Shown here: piece after piece, positions 1 through 9,200 of the stretch
Position numbering within the stretch: the first letter of the stretch is position 1
Layout: each line of letters begins with the position of its first letter
DNA from: Hondaea fermentalgiana
Lineage: Eukaryota; Sar; Bigyra; Thraustochytrida; Thraustochytriidae
Assembly (NCBI GenBank): GCA_014084085.1
Contig: NPFB01000055.1
Location: 1,249-44,418, forward strand
Reading direction: 5' to 3'
Length of the DNA: 43,170 bases
Notes under the pieces: generated by a model
Database searches by the model: none
Seen by the model: only the letters and a program-made list of their open reading frames with translations
What the model was told of the DNA's origin: nothing
Position numbers and translations under genes: made by a program

Positions 1-1
1 G

Positions 2-160
2 CTAATTATGGTTCCAAAACTCATCAACATTCACAAGGATGTCAAGTTCACCATGTTGACCGGAGCCGGAACTACAGCGGTGAATCCCTCCTCAGCTGCG
101 GGTCCCGTGCCGAGCGTGGCAGCTAACTCCACCAAGATTGAGACTGCGACAGAATCTTGA
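2..160 (+). CDS. C-terminal end of a plus-strand gene, possibly a class C (GABA-B-like) GPCR; 5' part outside window
   Basis: An open frame enters from the left edge and ends at TGA 158-160, giving 52 visible residues. It begins with a hydrophobic-to-basic stretch (LIMVPKLINIHKD) and continues as a Ser/Thr/Ala-rich tail. The VPKLI motif followed by basic residues resembles the cytoplasmic end of the last transmembrane helix in GABA-B-type receptors (family knowledge: FVPKLITL). The gene converges on the EF-hand gene that ends at 330. The identification rests on about a dozen residues, so another membrane protein, or chance, remains possible. Confidence 0.4.
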   Translation, partial: LIMVPKLINIHKDVKFTMLTGAGTTAVNPSSAAGPVPSVAANSTKIETATES

Positions 161-306
161 TCACTCTGGTTCAATCGTTCATCGATGGCTTTTTCTTTAT
201 GGTGACCAACGATATTCGACCCATTGAGTGCGCAGGGGAGTCGACGGAAATGGAACAGACTGCAGGATACAAAATACAACGAGAAATAACAAAAAACCAA
301 CAACAC

Positions 307-312
307 TTTATT
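307..312 (-). promoter_or_regulatory. Poly(A) signal AATAAA for the EF-hand gene
   Basis: TTTATT on the plus strand reads AATAAA on the minus strand, 18 nt past the stop of the minus-strand EF-hand gene. Motif and spacing fit a eukaryotic polyadenylation signal with a very short 3' UTR. Confidence 0.5.
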
Positions 313-329
313 CTCTTATGACTTCTAAC

Positions 330-1751
330 TTAGTCTGAGAGAGAGTTCGAGGATGAAGCGGACCGTGCGCGGAGCCGTTCCTGGCCTCGTCTTGCGGCAC
401 GAAGAGACATAACCTTGCGCTGACGAAGGCGTTTGAATTGCTGCACCTCGGATCCACGACTAATGTCGGTGACGTCGTCCCAGCGCAGGCCAAGCCATTC
501 TGGAAGACCCGCTTCCATATAGGGCAACAATGTCACCATGAGAGCTACCGCGACGGAGGTGAAAATCTGATCAGGAACGCTCGCCAATAAAGCCGCTAAC
601 GGCGTGAGTCTTGCAACGACGAAAAGGTCTTGCAGCATATGTTTCATCGGCTGCGCAAGCATAGGGAACACGATAATAACCAGCAGTATGCGCTTCGTCA
701 CGTCGAGCACAACATTGTGACAAAGGTCCTGACAAAGCGCGAGGAATTCTTCCCGGTCGAGCTTTTCATCCTCGTTGAAATCATACTTTTTCATCACATT
801 CAATACGTGTGCGCGTTTAGGGGGTGGCTTGCGTCCTCCCCAGGGGATGCGATTCAAATTGTGATACAAGAGAAGAACCCCTGCGTAGAGCTCGCCCGTG
901 TCGATCGCCCCATTCCCGTCAATGTCGCATTCCTCGAAAGCTTGGTCCACCATTTCGAGAAACGTCTGGCTCGTCAAAAAATCGTTACGCAGGCGCGCGA
1001 GCTCCGCTTCGCCTGCGCGTCGTCTCTCTCTGATGCGCTGCAATTGCTTGGACTGCATAACTTGATCGGTCCAGTTATTTACCACGATCATAGGCGTGAC
1101 GGCTCTCTCCTTGAAGATTTTCATGAGCGAAGCTCCATCGCGCGAGCCGTCCGTTTTGCCGCTGCTACCCTTGTGCCGCCGGCGACGGTTGCGCCGTTTT
1201 CTCCTCGTACGCTCGAGGCCATCAGCTTCGCTTTCCTCGTCCTCGTCACCGTCCTCGTCCTCGTCGTCGAGACTGTCGAGGTCGCTCTCGTCCTCGTCCC
1301 CTTCCTCGAACTCGAGCTCCTCCTCCAGCTGGTCGTCGAGGTCGGGATCAAACTCGAACTGGACGTGTCCTCGCTTACCCATGGTGAGTCGATCGCCTGC
1401 GCTGGTGTCGTCGTTCTTCTCGAGCGTGGCGTCGTCCTCGAGGCTTTCGACGTCGCTCGTCGCGAGCTCCCGCAGGCGCCAAAACTGCTCCTGCACGCGG
1501 CGACGCGTCGCAGCAGCTCTCGCTGCGGCGGCGGCGAGCAGCAGCTGCTGCTGCTGCTGCTCCTGGCCGTCCTCCTCGCCCTCCTCGCTGCAGGTCTCCG
1601 CGCGGGAGCTGTCCGTGCGCGCGACGTCCTCGTTCGCGGGCTCCGCGGGCTCCGCGTCCTCCTCGTGCTCCTCGTGCTCCTCCTGCGCGGCGGCCTTCTT
1701 CTTGCCCTGCCGCGTCCGCGTCTGCGGCGTCCACGCGCCCGCCAGCCACCG

Positions 1752-1783
<32 letters not shown>

Positions 1784-1793
1784 GCGCCGGCAT
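330..1793 (-). CDS. EF-hand calcium-binding protein with acidic N-terminal half and C-terminal hydrophobic segments
   Basis: The product is 487 aa from the ATG at 1793. The frame stays open about 220 bp further upstream, but that part is only the translation of CAAGC-type simple repeats, so I start at the MPARAG methionine. Residues 1-100 are Ala/Gln/Glu-rich. A strongly acidic stretch and a basic RRKRRNRRRR patch follow. A canonical EF-hand loop begins at D290 (DIDGNGAIDTGE) and a second at D338 (DFNEDEKLDREE), so two calcium sites are likely. Hydrophobic segments follow at about 365-385 and 405-425, suggesting membrane association. The layout resembles EF-hand proteins of plants and protists with paired loops and a hydrophobic tail. 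Function beyond calcium sensing is not recognised. A GTAAGC directly after the internal MGKRG methionine could be a splice donor, so the exact N-terminus is uncertain. Confidence 0.75.
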
Positions 1794-2358
1794 CCAGCGC
1801 CGCGCCGCTCGCGGTCGGCACGTGCAAGGCGACTTGGCACTCTGCCAAGCAGATCTGATCTCCCAGGTCGACGCAAGCAAACCTAGCAAGACCAGCAAAA
1901 CTAGCCAAGCAAAGCCAAGCCAAGCAGAGCCAAGCCAAGCCAAGCACGCAAGGCAAGGCAAGCACGCAAGCCTCGCGCGGCCAGCCCCACCGACCCAGCC
2001 TGCGCTGGAAACCAAGCCGCGAAGCCGCGAAGCCGCGCAGCCAGCCGCGCAGCCGCGTGCCGGGCGGATGTACGCGGTTTACGCTCGGGAATGAATACAT
2101 CGTGCGCGTGCGTGCGCCGGCGGGTACCTTTAGCATGAGCGAGCAGCGCCGCGGTGTGCGACGCGACGCGATGCGCTGGGTGGGACGCGGGTACCGCCCG
2201 CACCTCGCAGGCGGGATAGTGCGAATCTAGTTCTCGGCAGTCAGTCGCCGGCTGGAAGACGATCAGGACCAGGTCGACGAGGAGGTCTTGGGCGAGGAGC
2301 GCGCCAGTGCCGGTTCTGCGCGGCGAGGTCGGTAGCCAGGGCGGGCGCGGAGGACTCG
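1794..2358. other. Divergent intergenic region between EF-hand and PH-like genes, with CAAGC repeats
   Basis: About 565 bp lie between the two divergent starts and should hold both promoters. Positions 1870-1970 are imperfect CAAGC/CCAAG repeats. The rest is GC-rich without a recognisable TATA box. No gene is seen. Confidence 0.5.
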
Positions 2359-3305
2359 ATGCAGTCCGCAGCGTGGCTCGCCGCGTCGTCGGCCAGAGGC
2401 GCGTACGCGAGCGTGGCCAAGAACGTGAACCAGACCGTAGAGGCGGTCAAGGGCTCGGGGGCAAGCAGCGCGGCAGGGGCCGCGGCCGCGCAGCAGGCGA
2501 CGTCGCGTTGTGGCTGTCTTGAACGGGTCTATCACCTGGTCACCGATGCAGTGTACGTTTACTTGGAAAGGCCCTACGCTTGAGAGTCCGCCAAAATGAG
2601 CCATGTCTGACGTGTCGATCCTCTAATCCTTGCATCATTGCCCTCTTTTGACAAAATAGAGGCCTGAGCTCACCAGAGGAGAAAGGTCGCCGTGATTTCG
2701 AGAAGAACCATTTACCTATGCTAGAGGAGGGTATTTATGTAACACTTGTGGATTTTGACGAGCCAGAAAAGGTCTCGCTCATGGGATCCATGTCGAGATC
2801 TGTCTCTAGCTTTCTCGGCACAGGCCGAGCGCCAAGCTCGAGTGGGGCCAAAGCAGGGACAGCTACTGGGGCACATCCTGCAAGTGGTAGTCAGGTTCTT
2901 GTGCGCCTCGTTGTCGCGGACGACGGAATTCGACTCGAATGGCAAACGCTGCAACAGCAGCAGAATCGTCCACTCCACGAGGGGGCCTTATCCCTGCGCA
3001 CCGTGCAGGTCATGGATTGCTGCGGCGACGTAGAACTCCGCCTCCTTGACCACCATGGCAAAGTTCTTCTTTCCGTGGAGATGAAAGCCTCGCAGGATAG
3101 GGATCTGTGGCACGCTGCGCTCAAGGAGGCCCAGGCTGTCTTTGCTCCCCAGCTCGAAGAGGAGGCCAGTCGCTCTCGGAGTATGTTTGACCGCCAGCAG
3201 CGATATCTCGAGCTGGAGCAGCGTAAGCGAGAGCGCGACCGCAAAAAACAGGCTCTCGGCTCTGTCGGTATGCAATTCACGGCTCAGGCCATGGCCAATC
3301 AGTAG
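2359..3305 (+). CDS. Two-exon hypothetical protein with PH-like domain and C-terminal basic coiled coil
   Basis: I join exon 1 (2359-2552) to exon 2 (2660-3305), giving 279 aa. Exon 1 alone stops soon after, and exon 2 alone would start late at 2718 although good coding sequence precedes it. The joint uses donor GTACGT, acceptor AAAATAG, phase 2, and restores one frame. An in-frame TAG at 2332 supports ATG 2359 as the first start. After the junction comes an acidic/basic segment and a LEEGIYVTLVDFDEP strand. Then comes a block of about 100 residues with alternating strands ending in a helix DRDLWHAALKEA. The tryptophan in that last helix is the hallmark of PH folds, so I infer a PH-like lipid- or protein-binding domain. 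The last 50 residues are a Glu/Arg/Lys helix. Precise family is not recognised. Confidence 0.6.
2553..2659 (+). other. Probable spliceosomal intron (107 nt)
   Basis: The intron begins GTACGT and ends AAAATAG. A branch-point-like CTAAT lies at 2623-2627, about 33 nt before the acceptor, and a pyrimidine run CCCTCTTTT sits between. Splicing joins two otherwise broken frames of the PH-like gene. It is the best-supported intron in a window of mostly intronless genes. Confidence 0.6.
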
Positions 3306-3356
3306 CACGCCAGCTACTCAGCCAGCTACTCAGCCAGCCAGCCGCCTCTCTTGTTT

Positions 3357-3553
3357 TCATTCGTTTCTTTCTACTGGATGAATAAAGAAAGCCGCCTTAC
3401 AAAGGCAAGCCAGCTGGCCAAGTCTACATTTCTTGATTCGGTGCAAATCGTCCATTGTAGACGTAGTATATGCTGCGAATGTAGCGGCACTTTTTCTCCC
3501 CCAGACTTTCCAGACAGCCTGGCGAACACCAATCCCCACCAACATGTAAATCA
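3357..3553 (-). CDS. Doubtful small protein frame (MIYMLVGIGVRQAVWKVWG start)
   Basis: From an ATG at 3553 a minus-strand frame of about 65 codons runs to 3357. It starts with a short hydrophobic stretch followed by aromatic and basic residues, a look shared with small mitochondrial membrane proteins. It lies over the 3' UTR of the neighbouring plus-strand gene, including its AATAAA, and I do not recognise the sequence. Chance is the simpler explanation. Confidence 0.15.
3380..3385 (+). promoter_or_regulatory. Poly(A) signal AATAAA for the PH-like gene
   Basis: AATAAA lies 75 nt after the stop codon at 3303-3305, at a normal distance for a polyadenylation signal. Confidence 0.5.
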
Positions 3554-3879
3554 TCTTCTTTAGTAAAGAAAAGCCTACGATGGACACTGCGAATTCGCCA
3601 CGCTGTTTGGTTCCGCCTCCTTCGTTTGTCTGCTGGCTTCCTGTGCTTTTGCTCTTGATTTATTCCTCGCTTCCAGCGTGGCCCCTATCTTCGTTAGATA
3701 GACTCCGACCAGCTGCTCTGCTCTGCACGTCCCGGCACAAGGCACGGCGCGGCAAACGACGAAGGCGGCGGCGAGGTGGAGCGAGACGCGTGGCGTCGGA
3801 GTTGCGTGGCGCGCGCTGGCTGCAGCGCTCCTCGATACGAAAGGCCTACGCGTAGCCCCTTCGTGTCTGCGCAACACGC

Positions 3880-5472
3880 TTGTTTGCTGCCATGAAGCAA
3901 CGCAGCGGAGGCGGAGCCGGGGGCATGGGCGGCAGCAGCAGTGGCACGGGCGGCGGGACCAGCGGCGGCTTGAGTGTGCCTGCAGGTGGCCTGTCAGCCC
4001 GTCTGCGGTCGTTTGATCTGTATAGAAAGATTCCCAGAGACCTCACCGAGGCAAGTGCCGTAGGCGGCAGCGTCTCGATCGCCTTCGCCCTCTTCTTTCT
4101 GCTCATCCTGTACTTGGAGCTCTCCAACTTTCTGGCAGTACGAGAGTCGACGGCCATTGAGATTGATCACAGCGAAGACAGCATCTTCCAAATGAACATC
4201 AACCTCACCTTTGAGTCTCTCAGCTGTGAGTACCTGGGTGTTGACGTGGAAAACGTCCTCGGCCGAAGACGCGTCGATATCCTTGATCACTCGCTGCACA
4301 AGTACTCGCTCGATGGTGTCAAGGTTGGATCCGTTTCCAAGGGTGGCGCTGGCGACAATGTCGAGGCCGAATGGGAACACCTCTACGACGGCACGGACAA
4401 GGATGTTTATGGCGTGAAGCGGTATGCGATCGAACTCACCCCGGAGAACTTCGTGAAAACAGTCGACGAATTCGAGGTTCTCCTCGTCGACTTTCACGCA
4501 CCGTGGTGCCCTCATTGCCAACGTCTTGCCCCCATCTATGAGCATGCGGCGCACCTGGTTCGTGAGCAGGCGCCTCACGAGGTTGACGGCCATCACAAGC
4601 ACTCGATTGCACTCGCAAGTTTTGACTGCACTGTCAAGGCCCACCAAAAGATTTGCATGGACAATGGCATCCAGGCATTTCCCACCATTCTCGTCTTTCG
4701 CCAGAGCAAGGTCAACCGAGTCACGGGTCCTCGCGGCCGGTACAATGAGCAGTACACGGGTGCGCGCAAGGCAGAACCTTTGGCCAAGTTTGCCATTTCC
4801 GTCCTCAAGGAAGTTCAAGCCGAGGACAAGGGCGCACTTCCGGAGCCCCACAAGGGCCATGATGTGGAGAAGGACGGCAAGCCCGAATCCAAGGTCACGG
4901 CGCTCGGCTGCCGCGTCGAGGGTTTTCTCAACTTGCGTCGCGTACCGGGCAGAGTCATCTTTCACCCCAAGCTGTCCGGCCACACGTTCGAGACAGGACT
5001 TCTCAAGCTCGATCATTTCATCCGTCACCTAAGTTTTGGCAAACATAGTGCAAAGCTTGTTCGCAGCCAGACTCTTCCGGTCGAAGGCGCCTACGCTGAC
5101 AAGGTTGGACGTCCGATTGTTCTTGCCGAGGGCATCGACGAGATCCCCTTCAGCGCCAGCGACAACAATTACACTCACGAGCATTACATCAAGGTCATTG
5201 GGACCTCGCGCAGGCCGCACCGCGGCAAGTCTATCAACGCATACGAATACACCATCTCCAGCGATACGCACCCAACGCTAGCTGAAGTTCCTCAGGTCAT
5301 TTTCAGTTATGACCTTGCGCCCTTCAAGGTTGTCGTTGTTGAAGAGACCAAGCCTTGGATCGAGGGTTTTACTTCAATGTGCGCTATTCTGGGTGGCGTG
5401 TACACCGTCTCGGTTCTCTTCGAGGGTGTCTTATCTTCTGTCGTCAACACGCTGACGAAAAAGCTCGACTAA
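3880..5472 (+). CDS. Protein disulfide isomerase / Erv41-Erv46 fusion (PDIL5-3/5-4 type), ER-Golgi membrane
   Basis: The product is 530 aa. A Gly/Ser-rich tail (1-37) precedes the motif LRSFDLYRKIPRDLTEASAVGG, the conserved N-terminal block of Erv41/Erv46 cargo receptors. A transmembrane helix follows at about 63-87, then the first part of the lumenal Erv domain. A thioredoxin domain is inserted next, with active site WCPHC at 209-213 (TGG at 4504). The C-terminal Erv domain follows (ALGCRVEGFLNLRRVPG and the HLSFGK region), then a second transmembrane helix at about 495-522. This order is that of the plant and algal PDI-C class. Expected role: disulfide formation or isomerisation on cargo cycling between ER and Golgi. 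A second ATG at 3892 could also be used. The frame is uninterrupted and full length for the family. Confidence 0.9.
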   Translation: MFAAMKQRSGGGAGGMGGSSSGTGGGTSGGLSVPAGGLSARLRSFDLYRKIPRDLTEASAVGGSVSIAFALFFLLILYLELSNFLAVRESTAIEIDHSEDSIFQMNINLTFESLSCEYLGVDVENVLGRRRVDILDHSLHKYSLDGVKVGSVSKGGAGDNVEAEWEHLYDGTDKDVYGVKRYAIELTPENFVKTVDEFEVLLVDFHAPWCPHCQRLAPIYEHAAHLVREQAPHEVDGHHKHSIALASFDCTVKAHQKICMDNGIQAFPTILVFRQSKVNRVTGPRGRYNEQYTGARKAEPLAKFAISVLKEVQAEDKGALPEPHKGHDVEKDGKPESKVTALGCRVEGFLNLRRVPGRVIFHPKLSGHTFETGLLKLDHFIRHLSFGKHSAKLVRSQTLPVEGAYADKVGRPIVLAEGIDEIPFSASDNNYTHEHYIKVIGTSRRPHRGKSINAYEYTISSDTHPTLAEVPQVIFSYDLAPFKVVVVEETKPWIEGFTSMCAILGGVYTVSVLFEGVLSSVVNTLTKKLD

Positions 5473-6256
5473 TGTAAGGTGTATTACTTGCCCAGTTTTT
5501 ACAAAGAAACTCTCTCTCTCTCTCCATCTCTCTCTCTTTGACCATGGTGGTAGACGTAGTATACCATTATCATCCGCATCCGGACAAGCAGCCAGAAGCA
5601 AGTTAGGCTAAGGTCCATGATGTCTTTTCCCTCTTCGAATGTTCGTGTCGCCGCAAAAAAGAGAAACCGGAAACAAACCAATACAAGAAAAGAAAGCGAT
5701 TGGCAGTGGCAAGGACTGACAGTGGATTGGCAACATCGAAAAAAAAGAAAAGAAAGATAAATTGACAGTGAAATAAAGAAGAAAGCGTGGTGGTTGCAGC
5801 CCAAGGACGCAGACCGCGATCGCACGCGCGCCCCGCGCTTCTCGTTCGCCAGACACGGTCCCACGCCTGCCTCGCCAACGCCGCTGCTGCGCGCTTCGCC
5901 GTCGGCCGCTGATCTTTGCGCAGGAAGGCGGCGGGCGCGCGAATCAAAAGCGCCACCGCACGCGACCGTCAACCCATTCGCCATCGACCGGCCGGCAAAC
6001 CACGGGAGGCGCAAGGTCGGGACGCGAGCCGGACGGAGGCCCTGCTCGCGTGGGGCCAGGCGGGCGGCTGACAGGTCGACTGGCCAGGTAGCGGGCCGCA
6101 GCTTGAAGAAGCCATACAGCTTGGCCCTGGCTCGTTGTGCACAGCGTGGCACAGCCTGGGCCTGACAACTACTAACTCGCGGCCAACCAAGGCGGCCAAC
6201 GACCAATCTCGCCGCGGCGCAGAAAGGTCTTCGCGGTAACATCACTCCCTGTGGCC
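5473..6256. other. Intergenic region with CT microsatellite and A-rich 3' UTR
   Basis: A (CT)n tract lies at about 5509-5538. The segment to 5780 is A-rich on the plus strand and contains AATAAA at 5772-5777, which may be the distal poly(A) signal of the PDI/Erv gene. From about 5800 the DNA is GC-rich and presumably holds the promoter of the CCCH-RING gene. No gene is supported on either strand. Confidence 0.5.
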
Positions 6257-9200
6257 ATGTCCGCGGAAGCAGGGACCTCTGCGACGGCCAAGGCTTCACA
6301 ATGCAAATTCTATTCACGAAAGGGCGGCTGCCGCTTCGGCGACCGCTGTCGATTCGCTCATATTGACAGCGACGACCCTGGCTCCGCTGAGCCTTCAGCG
6401 CCGGTTTCGGGTAGCAAGAGCACTCCAGCTTCGGAGCCCGTTCCTCCAGGCGTGGATCCTAAGGCTTGGCGAATCATGCCGCCGGCGATCAAGAACAGGA
6501 TCCTTGGCGACATGCGAACGAGCTCCACTCAATCCTCGGCCCCGCCGCGTCCTGCCGGAGCAAAGGCCAACAAAGCAGGGACTAGCGCCCCCAAATCGCT
6601 TTCAAGTCCCCCGCACCATACTTCGCAAAGCTCTGCGACCGCAGGAGCTAATAAGTCTTCGCCGCTGCAGCGCTCCGCAGTCGCAACCCCCACTTCATCC
6701 TCTGCGGCGCGGCCCGAGGGCATCGACGCCGCGCTTTGGGAGTCAATGCCTCAGTTTCTACGCGATAAGATTCTCACTGAGCTCTCCAATAACAAGAGCG
6801 CGCAATCGCATGGTGGTGCTGCAAAAGGAACCAAGCCATCAAACGTGGATGAAGGTTCAAAGAAGACGGACAAGACACCTTTGTCGAAAAAGGCCCCTTC
6901 AGTTGCACAGGCTCCGATCGACTGGACACGTGGTCCTTTCTTGCCGGAAGCTACCCCCGTCGCACGCGTTCCTGGCAACGCGCTCGCGTATTTTGCCATC
7001 GATCCCGTGCGCGCCGAGATTGCCATTTGCTCGCTGAGTTCGAAGCCAGACAAGGTCAACATCTACAGCTCCGACGAAGGCAACTATCAGTTCACCCTCA
7101 CTCTCCCTGCGGACGGCGGACCGCTCACCTTTGATCCAAAGCGCGGAAATCTCCTCGTGCTTTTGTCCAACAAGGGCCAAATTGTCTACTTTGCTCGCCA
7201 AGGAAAAAAGTGGGTGCAGGATCGCGCCGCTATCGAAATGCGCGTTGATATCTCGCAATGCGCTGAGGCTATCCATATGTCACGCAATCCTGAATTTGCG
7301 GGCATACTTATTCGTCTCAACAAAGCCCGGGCCCAGGAGCTAGGCATGCCACCTTTTCTGGCCTACACCCCGCAGGGTATTGTGTTCCTTCCCGAGTCTT
7401 TTGAAAATTTCCAGGACATTTGCACAATTCCAGGGAGCGACATCTCAGTTCTTGCCACAGACAAACAGATCTTTGCTCGACAGGCGCAGACTTTCAGAGA
7501 AATTCCCTTTCTTGGCAAGGGAATGGCACCGCCTTCGACCCTTCATTTGAGCGTTGGGCCGGACGGCAAGATCTACGCACTCGCGCGCTGGGAAACCACG
7601 CTTGAGACAAGAGTCTACTGGCTCACCGAGGAAGGTCGCAACATGCATGTCCAAATCTCCTCGCGCATCATTGCGCTCGAAAAGCCGTATTTCGCCGTGC
7701 ACTCTTTTGAAGCAGGCCGCGACGGTGTTCTTTTCGTTTGCATAATCGAGTCACCTCACGCTAGTGCAAAAGGCGGCTGGAAATCGCAATGGAAATCGCA
7801 CCGTGAGATCTATCGTATTGATCCGCACCCGGCAGCGAGCAAGCTACAATTCTCCGAGGCTGCAGGTCTCATCCGCCGCGTTTGTGGCGACAGCGTTATC
7901 CTGCGTCAATCGTCGAGCCCATTGCAAGATTCGCAACATGCAGGAAATGTGGGTGTGGCGAACGACTTGGCGCCTTCCGGGGCCTGGGAAGTCTCCGCGT
8001 CACCTGGTTCCAGCAGCGGGTCGTCACTTGCACCGCAAGTTGTGCCCCAAACGAGGTCGCAGACGGTGCCTGTTCAAGAGGCATCGCCAAAGCATGAGTC
8101 TCTCCATATCGATACGCGTGCGCCACCAGGCATGGCGCCGATCCATCGACACGGGCTGGATTCACAGGCTCCCACGAGTATCGCAACGGACGGCGTGGAT
8201 AACCAGTCCGCCTTGGGCGCAAGCCATTTTCCTCTTTCTTCGTCCGCACACGGGGCTTCTTCATCGCCATTCGGTGGCCTTCCTTCGGGGGATCTCGACG
8301 CACATTCTCCGCTTGGGCCGGGCGCTGGGGGGTTCTTCAGCTTTGCACCATCGTCAAGCTCGGGTGGATTCTATGGGCATTTCGGAGGCGCTTTCTCTTC
8401 CGGTCCATCCGTCTCTTTGCCGCACGTGCAGACGCCTTTGGGTCAGTCTTCGACTTCCGGGCATCATCAACAGTACGTCGATGACAGCTTTCATCAGCAG
8501 GTGTCGTTGTCTTTGCCGCCACCCACTGCGGCGCCGCCTCTCACGGAGAGCCAAACCGCGACAACACCGCGCTCGCCCCCTCCTGGATTTGGTCCATCGG
8601 TTCCTGCTGCTCGACCTGACCCGTCGCAGCCAAGGGAGAATCCTATTCTTCCGCCTCGCTCCATTCCAGCCCCTGAAGCCCGTAGACCACAAGAGACTGT
8701 GGTACATGACGTCGTCGCTTCTGACCCTGAGTCAGAAAATGCAGAATCGATGTTAAACCAGGAGGTCCATGCGCAGAGTATCATGGAGCAGTTTGGAGAC
8801 CAGCCGATTGGTCAAGATGCCAATGACGCCGTTTCGAGTGTTTGGAGCGCCCCAAGCGAAACATGGAAGCCGGCTCCTTTTCCATCATCTCCGAGTCAAA
8901 GTGTAAAAGTGGCCATCTCTTCAACACCAAAGGGCAAGGATGGTGTGCAGATGAAAGCCAGCGGACCTGCGAAGGTCGGCACGCAGATCAAGACGAGTGA
9001 GCAAGCGGCGAAGGCAGCCAAGACAGCAGACGGACCGGCTGATGCTGGCGACAAGAAAAGGCCCAGCCAAGCCTCATTGAATGATTGCCCCATATGCTTT
9101 GAAGAGATGGATGATCCGCGACGTCTCTTGGTCGCTGGCAAATGTGGTCATTGTTTTCATCGCGTTTGCCTTGACGATTGGATGGGCAAAGAGGGTGAGA

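Larger units (their letters stand above)
3306..3879. other. Intergenic region: 3' UTR of PH-like gene and promoter of PDI/Erv gene
   Basis: The left part has CAGCCAGC repeats and an AATAAA at 3380-3385. The right part, from about 3600, is GC-rich and leads to the PDI/Erv start. A short minus-strand frame crosses 3357-3553 and is listed separately as doubtful. Nothing else is recognised. Confidence 0.5.

Noticed and set aside
630..2094. Plus-strand frames of 330-420 codons over the EF-hand gene
   Set aside because: Leu/Val/Arg/Ser-rich antisense readings of the acidic coding region; the minus frame has real EF-hands.
3994..5028. Minus-strand frame of 344 codons inside the PDI/Erv gene
   Set aside because: Antisense shadow of a clearly identified gene.
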